Positions 30,173 through 37,827 of a stretch of 64,000 nucleotides of DNA are shown piece by piece. The notes below the pieces were generated by a model, which made no database searches, was not told the origin of the DNA, and worked only from the letters and a program-made list of their open reading frames with translations. Numbering within the stretch: position 1 is the stretch's first letter; each line of letters begins with the position of its first letter. Origin of the DNA: AWTP1-13 sp050248715 (GTDB lineage Bacteria; Pseudomonadota; Alphaproteobacteria; Rhizobiales; Hyphomicrobiaceae); NCBI GenBank assembly GCA_050248715.1, contig JBFWRV010000023.1:1-64000 (forward strand), written 5' to 3'. A program made the translations under genes and the position numbers.

Positions 30173-30847
30173 TCAGTCGGTGCGTTCGCGCACGAGGTCC
30201 AGCACGGCCTGCGGCTCCGCATCCGCGGCGAGTGCGTGAAAGTCGGCCTGGTGGGCCAGCGCCTTCTCGAGCCGCGCGTGGAACTCCGTGCGCTCGATCT
30301 CGATGGTGCCGAACTGACGCAGGTGCTCCGTGACGAACTGCGTATCGAGCAGCGTGAAGCCGCCGCGGATCAGCCGCGCGCAAAGATAGACGAGAGCCAC
30401 CTTGCTGGCATCGCGCTCGGTGGAGAACATGCTCTCGCCGAAGAACGCGCCGTTGAGCGCCACGCCATAGAGCCCTCCGACCAATTCCCCACCTACCCAC
30501 GCCTCGACCGTGTGGCAGTAGCCGGCGTCGAACAGGTCGCGGTAGAGCCCCCTGATCTTGCGATTGATCCAGGTCGTGCGCCGGCCGGCCCTGGAGGCCG
30601 CACAGCCGTCGATCACGGCCTCGAAGCTCGAGTCGATGCGAACCTCGAATGCGCCTTGGCGGACGGTGCGGGCCAGGCGCTTGGGGACGTGCAGGTCGTC
30701 GAGCGGGAGGATGCCGCGCTGCTGCGGCTCGATCCAGTAGAGAGCCGGATCGTCGGCACTTTCCGCCATCGGGAAGATACCGCACGTGTAGGCCTTGAGC
30801 AGGACCTGCGGCGTGATCTCGATGATGATGTCGTCGCGGGAAGCCAT
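30173..30847 (-). CDS. aat: Leucyl/phenylalanyl-tRNA–protein transferase
   Basis: A 224-residue enzyme of the N-end rule pathway; it transfers Leu or Phe from aminoacyl-tRNA to N-terminal Arg or Lys of proteins, marking them for ClpAP. Visible blocks are LLKAYTCGIFPMAES (about residues 16–30), YWIEPQQRGILPLDDLHVPKR, TWINRKIRGLYRDLFDAGYCHTVE, GGLYGVALNGAFFGESMFS and TLLDTQFVTEHLRQFG. Complete, with an ATG start. It lies 48 bases downstream of accC on the same strand, but a functional link is not expected. Confidence 0.95.
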   Translation of the reverse strand: MASRDDIIIEITPQVLLKAYTCGIFPMAESADDPALYWIEPQQRGILPLDDLHVPKRLARTVRQGAFEVRIDSSFEAVIDGCAASRAGRRTTWINRKIRGLYRDLFDAGYCHTVEAWVGGELVGGLYGVALNGAFFGESMFSTERDASKVALVYLCARLIRGGFTLLDTQFVTEHLRQFGTIEIERTEFHARLEKALAHQADFHALAADAEPQAVLDLVRERTD

Positions 30848-30895
30848 TCCCCACTCATTGCAGGGTTTGTGCGCACGGTAAACCCTGGGCGCAGA

Positions 30896-32236
30896 TTACG
30901 GTTTTTGCAGGAATTTTTCGAGCCAGTGAATATCGTAGAGGCCGTTGGCGATGTCGGGCTGCGTCACCAGATCGCTGAATAGCGGAATGGTGGTCTCCAC
31001 GCCCTCGACGACGAACTCCGAGAGGCAGCGCTTCAGCCGCATCAGGCACTCGTTGCGGTTCTTGCCGTGCACGATGAGCTTGCCGATGAGGCTGTCGTAG
31101 TTGGGTGGGATGCGGTAGCCCTGGTAGGCGCCGCTGTCGACTCTCACGCCCAGCCCGCCGGGCGGGTGCCAATAGGTGATGGTGCCGGGCGAAGGCCGGA
31201 AGGTTCTGGGATTTTCCGCGTTGATGCGGCACTCGATGGCGTGGCCGGACAGGATCACGTCGCTCTGCGACAGGCTCAGCGGTGCGCCGGAGGCAACGCG
31301 GATCTGCTCGATGACGAGGTCGAGCCCCGTGATCGCCTCGGTCACGGGATGCTCGACCTGCAGTCGGGTGTTCATCTCGATGAAGTAGAACTCGCCGTCC
31401 TCGTAAAGGAACTCGACCGTGCCGGCGCCGCGGTAGTTGATCTTCTGCATGGCCTTGGCGACGACGGTGCCGATCTTGCGGCGCTGCTCGGCGTTGAGGG
31501 CCGGCGACGGCGCCTCTTCCAGCACCTTCTGGTGCCGCCGCTGCAGCGAGCAGTCGCGCTCGCCGAGGTGGATGGCGTTGCCCTTGCCGTCGCCGAACAC
31601 CTGCACCTCGATGTGTCGAGGCTTCTCGAGGTACTTCTCGAGGTAGACGCTGTCGTCGCCGAAGGCGGCCTTGGCCTCGGCGCGCGCGGTTTTCAGCGCC
31701 ATGTCCAGGTCCTCGGGCGTGCGTGCCACCTTCATGCCGCGCCCGCCGCCGCCCGCTGCTGCCTTGACCAGCACGGGAAAGCCCATCTGCTTGGCGACCC
31801 GGATCGCCTGCGCCTCGTCCGTGATGGCGCCTTCCGAGCCCGGCACGACGGGAATACCGAGGCGCTTGGCCGTCGCCTTGGCCTCGATCTTGTCGCCCAT
31901 GATGCGGATATGCTCCGACGTCGGGCCGATGAAGGTGATGCCGTGCTCCTCCAGGATCTCGGCGAAGCGGGCGTTCTCGGAAAGGAAACCGTAGCCCGGG
32001 TGGATGGCGTCGGCGCCGGTGATCTCGCAGGCCGCCAGCAGGCGGGGTACATTGAGATAGCTCTCCGCGGCCGGCGGCGGGCCGATGCATACGCTCTCAT
32101 CCGCGAGGCGCACGTGCATGGCGTCGGCGTCCGCGGTCGAATGCACGGCGACCGTGGGGATGCCGATCTCCTTGCAGGCGCGAAGCACCCTGAGCGCGAT
32201 TTCGCCGCGGTTGGCGATCAACACCTTGTCGAACAT
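30896..32236 (-). CDS. accC: Biotin carboxylase subunit of acetyl-CoA carboxylase
   Basis: A 446-residue ATP-dependent enzyme that carboxylates the biotin on AccB, the first step of fatty-acid synthesis. It starts MFDKVLIANRGEIALRVLRA and shows the glycine-rich ATP-binding loop KAAAGGGGRGMK (about residues 159–170), HLGERDCSLQRRHQKVLEEA, YFIEMNTRLQVEHPVTE and the C-terminal domain. Normal length. It follows accB by 24 bases in the order accB–accC, with aroQ just upstream. Confidence 0.97.
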   Translation of the reverse strand: MFDKVLIANRGEIALRVLRACKEIGIPTVAVHSTADADAMHVRLADESVCIGPPPAAESYLNVPRLLAACEITGADAIHPGYGFLSENARFAEILEEHGITFIGPTSEHIRIMGDKIEAKATAKRLGIPVVPGSEGAITDEAQAIRVAKQMGFPVLVKAAAGGGGRGMKVARTPEDLDMALKTARAEAKAAFGDDSVYLEKYLEKPRHIEVQVFGDGKGNAIHLGERDCSLQRRHQKVLEEAPSPALNAEQRRKIGTVVAKAMQKINYRGAGTVEFLYEDGEFYFIEMNTRLQVEHPVTEAITGLDLVIEQIRVASGAPLSLSQSDVILSGHAIECRINAENPRTFRPSPGTITYWHPPGGLGVRVDSGAYQGYRIPPNYDSLIGKLIVHGKNRNECLMRLKRCLSEFVVEGVETTIPLFSDLVTQPDIANGLYDIHWLEKFLQKP

Positions 32237-32260
32237 CGCGGGCTCGCAGGGCTCCCAACG

Positions 32261-32749
32261 CTACTCGATGATCGCCAGCGGCTCGCCGAACTCGACCGGC
32301 TGAGCGTTGCCGACGAGGACGGCGGTGACCACGCCGGCCTTTGGGGCCGGAATGTGGTTCATGGTCTTCATCGCCTCGATGATCATGATGGTCTGGCCCT
32401 GGGCGACGCGGGTGCCGACCTCCACGAAGGGCGCGGCTCCGGGCTCGGGCGCGAGGTAGGCGGTGCCGACCATGGGCGAGGGGACGGCGCCTGGATGCTT
32501 GCCGAGGTCGGCGGGAGCGGTTGACGGCGCCGCGGCAGCGGGAGCGGCGGTCGCGGGAGGAGCCGCGGGCGCGGCCGCGTAGAGCGCCGGCCCGGCGGTG
32601 AGCTGCCTGGCGACGCGAACGCGCATGCCTTCGCGCTCGATCTCGATCTCGCTCAGGCCGGTTTCGTCGAGCAGTCCGGCAAGATCGCGGATCAGCGCTT
32701 GCTCGTCGCTGACCTTGCCTTTCGTGTCCTTCGCCTTCGGCTCAGCCAA
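32261..32749 (-). CDS. accB: Biotin carboxyl carrier protein of acetyl-CoA carboxylase
   Basis: A 162-residue carrier. The N-terminal part (to about residue 50) leads into an Ala/Pro-rich linker (55–80) and the biotinyl domain, with PSPMVGTAYLAPEPGA and the biotin site EAMKTMN, whose lysine is K128. Most homologues have MKLM, so Thr replaces Leu here. The start is a TTG at 32749 with a GGGG site eight or so bases upstream; no ATG fits. Works with AccC encoded directly downstream. Confidence 0.94.
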   Translation of the reverse strand: MAEPKAKDTKGKVSDEQALIRDLAGLLDETGLSEIEIEREGMRVRVARQLTAGPALYAAAPAAPPATAAPAAAAPSTAPADLGKHPGAVPSPMVGTAYLAPEPGAAPFVEVGTRVAQGQTIMIIEAMKTMNHIPAPKAGVVTAVLVGNAQPVEFGEPLAIIE

Positions 32750-32773
32750 TGCCGTTTCCCCTTTCCGGCCTTC

Positions 32774-33241
32774 TCAAGCGGTAATGGTGGACGGGCCGCC
32801 CTGCGGGCCCACGATGTCGGCCATGGCATCTACGGCCAGCTCGTAGCCCTTGGCCCCGAAGCCGCAGATGACACCGCGCGCCGCTGCCGACACATAGGAG
32901 TGGTGGCGAAAACTTTCGCGGCGGAAGACGTTGGAGAGATGCAGCTCGATGACCGGTTTCTCGGCGGCCGTCAGCGCATCGAGGATCGCGACGGAGGTGT
33001 GCGTGTAGGCCCCCGCGTTGAGAATGATCCCGCAGGCGTGCGTGCGGGCCTCCTGGATCCAGTCGACGAGCTGGCCCTCGTGATTGGATTGACGAAAGTC
33101 GATACCGATCCCCAGCACCTCCCCCCGGGCCTGAGTTCGCCGCTTTACGTCCTCGAGGGTGTCCGCCCCGTAGATGGACGGCTCGCGAACACCCAGGAGA
33201 TTGAGGTTCGCACCGTTCAGCACGAAGATCGGCTTGGGCAT
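32774..33241 (-). CDS. aroQ: 3-dehydroquinate dehydratase, type II
   Basis: A 155-residue dodecamer-forming enzyme of the shikimate pathway that dehydrates 3-dehydroquinate. It begins MPKPIFVLNGANLNLLGVRE, with the catalytic tyrosine in PSIYGADTLED, FRQSNHEGQLVDWIQEA, ILNAGAYTHTSVAILDAL and IELHLSNVFRRESFRHHSYV. The ATG at 33241 matches the family N-terminus; a start ten codons upstream is less likely. It precedes accB by 24 bases; the aroQ–accB–accC order is common in alphaproteobacteria. Confidence 0.95.
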   Translation of the reverse strand: MPKPIFVLNGANLNLLGVREPSIYGADTLEDVKRRTQARGEVLGIGIDFRQSNHEGQLVDWIQEARTHACGIILNAGAYTHTSVAILDALTAAEKPVIELHLSNVFRRESFRHHSYVSAAARGVICGFGAKGYELAVDAMADIVGPQGGPSTITA

Positions 33242-33408
33242 CGGCCGCCTGCAGTGGGTGTGAGCACGCACACGCGACGGCGCTGCGGACGCCGTTGACG
33301 AGCCGTTGTCGTGTACCAGCTTTCTCGCTCATGCAAAAGAGCAGGGGAGAGGTTGTACAGAGGGATTTACAACTCTTCGCCCGCCCCTTCCAGGCCCGCG
33401 AGGCCTGC

Positions 33409-34242
33409 TCAGCAGACCTTGCAGCCCTCCTTGCGGACCTCGGCGATATGCTTGCCGATCAGCTCCGACAGGTTCTCCGGTGCGCCCGGGATGATCCGGT
33501 CGCCGACGATGAAGTGCGGCGTCCCCTGGATGCCCATCTTGGTCGCCAGCGCACGGGTGCTTTCGATCTCGTTCCTGACCTCGGCCGAGGCCATGTCCTT
33601 CTTGAGCCGGGCCATGTCGAGGCCGAGCTTCTCGGCGACACGCAGGGCGGAGGCCTCGTTGGCCTGTCCGTGGCTTTCCAGCATGGCGCGGTGGAATTCC
33701 CAGTACTTGCCCTGCATCTTGGCAGCGAGCGCGACCCGCGAGGCTTCCTCCGAGCCCTTGGCGAGGATGGGGAATTCCTTGAGGATCACCCGCACCTTCT
33801 TGTCCTTCTCCATGACCTGGGCGAGGTCGGTGAAGGCCTTCTTGCAGTAGCCGCAGTTGTAGTCGAAGAACTCGATCACCGGCACGTCGCCCTTGGGGTT
33901 GCCGACGACAGGCGAGCTTGCCGGCCGGAACAGCTCGCCCGCGTGCTCCTTGATCGCGGCCTGCATGCGCTCGGCCTGGATCTTTTCCATCTTGGCCTCG
34001 AGCGCGTTCTGCACCTCGAGCATGAGCTCCGGGTTCTTGAGCAGGACATCCTTGATGATCGCCTCCAGCTCCTTGCGCTGGTCGGGCGTGAAGGCGCTCG
34101 GGGCGGCCGGCGCCGGCCCGGAGGTGGTCGGGGCCTGGCCCACGGCAAAGGTCGCGCCAAGCAGGAGGATTGCCGGGGCGAGCATGGCCGCGCCTCTGGC
34201 CGGGATGACGGCGCTCGCCAGCGAAACAAGGAGTCTCAGCAT
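33409..34242 (-). CDS. DsbA-family thiol-disulfide oxidoreductase
   Basis: A 277-residue periplasmic protein. Signal peptide at residues 1–35 (hydrophobic core near MLAPAILLLGATFAVGQA). After a charged helical region comes the thioredoxin fold with the CGYC active site in FFDYNCGYCKKAF, and the cis-proline loop GIQGTPHFIVGDRIIPGAPE near the C-terminus. It resembles Com1/DsbA-like oxidases with an extra N-terminal helical domain (ScsC/BdbD type), and would catalyse disulfide formation or isomerisation in the periplasm. The ATG at 34242 gives a proper signal peptide; upstream codons fall in a 24-bp tandem duplication. Confidence 0.92.
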   Translation of the reverse strand: MLRLLVSLASAVIPARGAAMLAPAILLLGATFAVGQAPTTSGPAPAAPSAFTPDQRKELEAIIKDVLLKNPELMLEVQNALEAKMEKIQAERMQAAIKEHAGELFRPASSPVVGNPKGDVPVIEFFDYNCGYCKKAFTDLAQVMEKDKKVRVILKEFPILAKGSEEASRVALAAKMQGKYWEFHRAMLESHGQANEASALRVAEKLGLDMARLKKDMASAEVRNEIESTRALATKMGIQGTPHFIVGDRIIPGAPENLSELIGKHIAEVRKEGCKVC

Positions 34243-34277
34243 GCTTGGTCCTTCCAATTGCCGGCGCAACTGCCGTC

Positions 34278-34325
34278 CTGGCATTCGCCTTACGTGGGGA
34301 TCTGGCATTCGCCTTACGTGGGGAT
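34278..34325. repeat. 24-bp tandem duplication at the 3' end of the M48 gene
   Basis: 34278–34301 and 34302–34325 are identical. The second copy carries the last codons and the stop codon of the M48 peptidase gene; the first lies outside. A recent replication-slippage duplication is the simplest explanation. Confidence 0.9.
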
Positions 34326-35840
34326 CTTGTAGGTGATGATGTCTTCCGCGATAAGCCAACCCCGCGATCCCCGTGCAAACTTGGTTTGCGCGCGCTTGGC
34401 GAAGATCTGGGCCTCGCGGATGTCCTTGGCATTGCCCGAATAGAACAATTTGCGAGCCGTGGCGAGCATGGCCTCCGCCTCGTTGCCTTGCCGCTCATGC
34501 GCAACGGCGAGCTGCCACCAGCCCATCCAGTCGTCGTCCTCGCCCTGCCACAGCGGCTTGTCGGCGCCGAGCACGCTGGTGAGAATGGCGATGGCCTCGG
34601 GGAGGTGGCCGGCATCGTTGGAGGCGACCAGGGCGCGCCCCAGCATGATCTGTGTCTGCGAGGACGAGAGGGCGGGGTTGGCTTGCCTCATGCGTTTCAG
34701 CTGATCCACCGCCTTGCGCAGAGGTCCGATGGCGTTCGCGGGCTGGCCGGCCTTGAGGTAAAGCTCCCCCTTGAGCTCCGAGAAGTAGGGGTAGTCGGGC
34801 CGCTCCTTGATCAGGGCATCGATCGCCGACATCGCCTGGATGCAATTGCCCGAGCAGTTGCGCGCGATGGCCCGCGCATAGCGTGCCGGCAGCGTGGTGT
34901 TGCTCGCGGGATAGCGGTTGTAGACGGCCTGCGGGGGCAGCAGGTGCCCGTCGAGCTTTGCGCGCATCATGTCGTGGCGCAGCTGCAATGCGGGCGGATC
35001 CGTCGCATCGGCGTAGCGGCTGGCGGCCACCTTCTCCCGCAGCTGGGCGAGACGGTGTGCGGCGATCGGGTGGCTGCGCACGAACGGGTCGAGGTCCTTC
35101 TGCGACCAGAACTCCTGCTCGGCAAAGCGCTCGAAAGTCGCGAGCATGCCGCGGCCGGACTGCTTGGTGGACTCGAGCAGGCGCAGGCCGGCCTGGTCCG
35201 CCGCCGACTCCTGGGCGCGGCGCTCGCTCAGCAACGAGCGCATGACGATGTCGTTGCCGCCCATGGCGATCCCGCCGCCGGCGCCGCCAACCTCGCGCGC
35301 CGTGTCGCCGCCCGCGAGCGCTCCGCCCACCATCAGGCCGACACCGAGAATGGTCAGCAACAGGCTTTTGGTGGCATCGCGGGCGATGCGGCCCCGGAGC
35401 GCGGCAAGATGCCCGCCCATGATGTGGCCGGTTTCGTGCGCGATCACGCCGATGACCTCGTTGGGCGTCTTGGCCAGGGTCAGGGTGCCGGTGTTGATGA
35501 AGACGTTGCGCCCGTCGACGACGAAGGCGTTGAAGCTGTCGTGGCGGATTATGCGCATGGAAATGTTCTGCGACGCGAGCCCGGCCGCCTTGAAGACCGG
35601 CATCGAGTACTCCTTGAGGAGGTTCTCGATCTCCGTGTCGCGGATCAGCGGCAATCCCTGCGCTGCGACCGGCGAAACAGCGCCTATCGATGTCGCCAGC
35701 GCATACAGGAATGCCAGCAGGGCGGCCTGCCACCGCGCATGGCGGCGGCCCGCCCGGCGCAAGAGCACGGGCTGCCTGCCCCTGCTGCCGCCCTGTCGGG
35801 TCATGGCGCAAGATTCGCGTTCGTAGCGCCATCGGCGCAT
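34314..35840 (-). CDS. M48-family metalloprotease with TPR domain (BepA-like)
   Basis: A 508-residue exported zinc protease. A basic N-terminus and hydrophobic segment (about residues 38–60) end in VAAQ, a likely cleavage site. The catalytic HETGH is in IGVIAHETGHIMGGHLAALR (about residues 132–151), and the second metal-ligand region is SERRAQESAADQAGL. From about residue 320 the C-terminal half is made of TPR-like helical repeats. This matches BepA/YfgC-type proteins that handle outer-membrane protein quality control. It lies 71 bases upstream of the DsbA-like gene; joint work on envelope proteins is plausible. Confidence 0.92.
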   Translation of the reverse strand: MRRWRYERESCAMTRQGGSRGRQPVLLRRAGRRHARWQAALLAFLYALATSIGAVSPVAAQGLPLIRDTEIENLLKEYSMPVFKAAGLASQNISMRIIRHDSFNAFVVDGRNVFINTGTLTLAKTPNEVIGVIAHETGHIMGGHLAALRGRIARDATKSLLLTILGVGLMVGGALAGGDTAREVGGAGGGIAMGGNDIVMRSLLSERRAQESAADQAGLRLLESTKQSGRGMLATFERFAEQEFWSQKDLDPFVRSHPIAAHRLAQLREKVAASRYADATDPPALQLRHDMMRAKLDGHLLPPQAVYNRYPASNTTLPARYARAIARNCSGNCIQAMSAIDALIKERPDYPYFSELKGELYLKAGQPANAIGPLRKAVDQLKRMRQANPALSSSQTQIMLGRALVASNDAGHLPEAIAILTSVLGADKPLWQGEDDDWMGWWQLAVAHERQGNEAEAMLATARKLFYSGNAKDIREAQIFAKRAQTKFARGSRGWLIAEDIITYKIPT

Positions 35841-36045
35841 GACGGGTAGGTCCCTCGCAATTTGCTTGGCCTAGGCAACTCGAACCGTCGTAACTATAAG
35901 GCGCGTGCCCCGCGGGCGCCAATCGCATTGCGGTGACAATGGCGCGCGGCCTTGCAGGCAGGCTATTCGGCAGCGCGCCGGGGGTAGGAAGAAACCGTGG
36001 CGGTTTGAGGGCTTTGGGCAGAAATTGGGCAGCGAGAGCACGGCG

Positions 36046-37254
36046 ATGAAGACCCCGCAAGGCAATCTGGAGGCGGCTGGCGCCATCCTCGGTCTTGGGC
36101 CGTCCGCTCGCAGCACGGTGCCCGCATTCATCGTCATGGACGTGATGGAGGCTGCCGCCGCCCGCGAGGCGCAGGGCCACAAGGTCATCCATATGGAGGT
36201 GGGGCAGCCGGGCACGCCAGCGCCACGGGCCGCCCTCGACGCGGTTCGCCGCGCCCTCGACCGCGAGACGCTGGGCTACACCGTGGCGCTCGGGCTGCCG
36301 GCGCTGCGCGCGCGCATTGCCGAGCACTATCGCCGCCAGTACGGGGTGCACGTGCCCCCCGACCGCGTGGTGGTGACCACCGGGTCCTCGGCGGGCTTCG
36401 TCCTCACCTTCCTCGCCTTGTTCGACGCCGGCGATGCCGTCGCCCTGCCGTCGCCCGGCTATCCCTGCTACCGACACATCCTCACCACGCTGGGCCAGGC
36501 GCCGGCCATGATCGTCACCGACGCGGCCGGGCGTTGGATGCCGACGGCCGACCAGATCGACGACGCCGCGCGCCGCGACCGCATCAAGGGGCTGGTCATC
36601 GCCAGCCCCGCCAATCCCACCGGCACGATGCTGGAGGGGAGCCGGCTTGCCGACATCGTTGCGGCCTGCCGGCGGCACGGCATCTGGCTCATCGCCGACG
36701 AGATCTATCACGGCCTGACGTACGGCCCGCACGAGGAGACAGCGCTCGCCCACAGCCCCGACGCCGTGGTGATCAACAGCTTCTCCAAGTACTTTTCGAT
36801 GACGGGCTGGCGGATCGGCTGGCTGGTGGTGCCGGAACGGCTGGTGCGGCCGATCGAGCGGCTGGCCCAGAACCTCTACATTTCGCCGCCGACGGTGGCG
36901 CAGGTGGCGGCCATCGGCGCCTTTGACGGCATCGACGAACTCGAGGCCAACAAGCGCGTGTACGCAGAAAACCGGGCCCTGCTGCTCGAGGCGCTGCCGA
37001 AGGCCGGGCTTGGGCGCATCCTGCCGGCCGACGGCGCGTTCTATCTCTACGCGGACGTTTCCGAGTTCACCGCGGACAGCGTCGCCTTCACCAAGGAGAT
37101 GCTGCACGATCTGGGAATCGCCGCCACCCCCGGCGTCGATTTCGACGCCGAGCGGGGCAGCCGCTATGTGCGCTTCTGCTACGCCGGCACGACCGCGGAC
37201 ATGGCCGAGGCGGCACGACGGCTCGCTGGCTGGAGCCGCCTCAAGACGTCGTGA
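36046..37254 (+). CDS. PLP-dependent aminotransferase, class I/II
   Basis: A 402-residue fold-type I aminotransferase of the aspartate aminotransferase superfamily. Visible are HMEVGQPGTPAPRAALDAV, the cofactor-binding VVVTTGSSAGFVLTFLALFD, ASPANPTGTML, IADEIYHGLTYG, the PLP lysine in NSFSKYFSMTGWRIGWLV (about residue 249) and the C-terminal arginine in GSRYVRFCYAG. The substrate cannot be told from sequence alone. The ATG at 36046 is chosen because homology-like sequence begins there; upstream codons are not supported. It is transcribed away from the M48 gene. Confidence 0.92.
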   Translation: MKTPQGNLEAAGAILGLGPSARSTVPAFIVMDVMEAAAAREAQGHKVIHMEVGQPGTPAPRAALDAVRRALDRETLGYTVALGLPALRARIAEHYRRQYGVHVPPDRVVVTTGSSAGFVLTFLALFDAGDAVALPSPGYPCYRHILTTLGQAPAMIVTDAAGRWMPTADQIDDAARRDRIKGLVIASPANPTGTMLEGSRLADIVAACRRHGIWLIADEIYHGLTYGPHEETALAHSPDAVVINSFSKYFSMTGWRIGWLVVPERLVRPIERLAQNLYISPPTVAQVAAIGAFDGIDELEANKRVYAENRALLLEALPKAGLGRILPADGAFYLYADVSEFTADSVAFTKEMLHDLGIAATPGVDFDAERGSRYVRFCYAGTTADMAEAARRLAGWSRLKTS

Positions 37255-37338
37255 AGGACGGGCGCTGTCCCCCGAAAACTGATGGCTTCGCGACGGAATG
37301 CCCGGTCCCGCTCATGCCGGGCATCTTCGCCGCTAGGA

Positions 37339-37614
37339 TTACTTGCAGGCCTGGGCGCGGGCCGTGCACTCGAAGGAGACCACCTTCCAGGCGCAGCGCT
37401 TGCTGACGCGGCCGATCTTGGCGTTCTCGCCAAGCCTGGCCTTGGCCGAATTCTTCATGGCTGCCTCCGCCATGAACCCGGCGATGCCCTCAAGCACGCC
37501 CATGCCGACGCCGCCGACGTTCATGCATTGCGCGGCCGCGGCGCTTCCCGTTTGTGCCTGCAGCAGAGCGATGCCGAAAGCGGCGAGCACTGCCGTGCGA
37601 GTAACCGTCTTCAT
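37339..37614 (-). CDS. Small secreted protein of unknown function
   Basis: A 91-residue protein: signal peptide MKTVTRTAVLAAFGIALLQA with cleavage after AAAA near residue 28, then a short mature part with four cysteines (AQCMNVGG, KRCAWKVVSFECTARAQACK) likely to pair in the periplasm. A GGAGG-type site precedes the ATG at 37614; longer upstream frames are unlikely. I do not recognise the family. It stands alone between the aminotransferase gene and rne. Confidence 0.7.
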   Translation of the reverse strand: MKTVTRTAVLAAFGIALLQAQTGSAAAAQCMNVGGVGMGVLEGIAGFMAEAAMKNSAKARLGENAKIGRVSKRCAWKVVSFECTARAQACK

Positions 37615-37827
37615 GTCTCCCTCCATCTTCGCGCAACGCGCGTTGCTGACGCCCGTGCCCCTGGGGCGCAGGTGCTGCCCGGTTTGTGGAGAGAAAATGT
37701 CGCGGGAACCGCGGGCCGGAATACTGATGCCGCCATGCAACAGACCCCGTCGCAGCTCCCCAGCGCGTGGCGCGGGGGAGCTATAGACGGGATACACAGG
37801 TTTATAGGGCAGCCTTGCGCGCGATCT

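Noticed and set aside
34278..34325. CRISPR-like repeat
   Set aside because: Two identical 24-bp units directly abut with no spacer; this is a tandem duplication at a gene's end.
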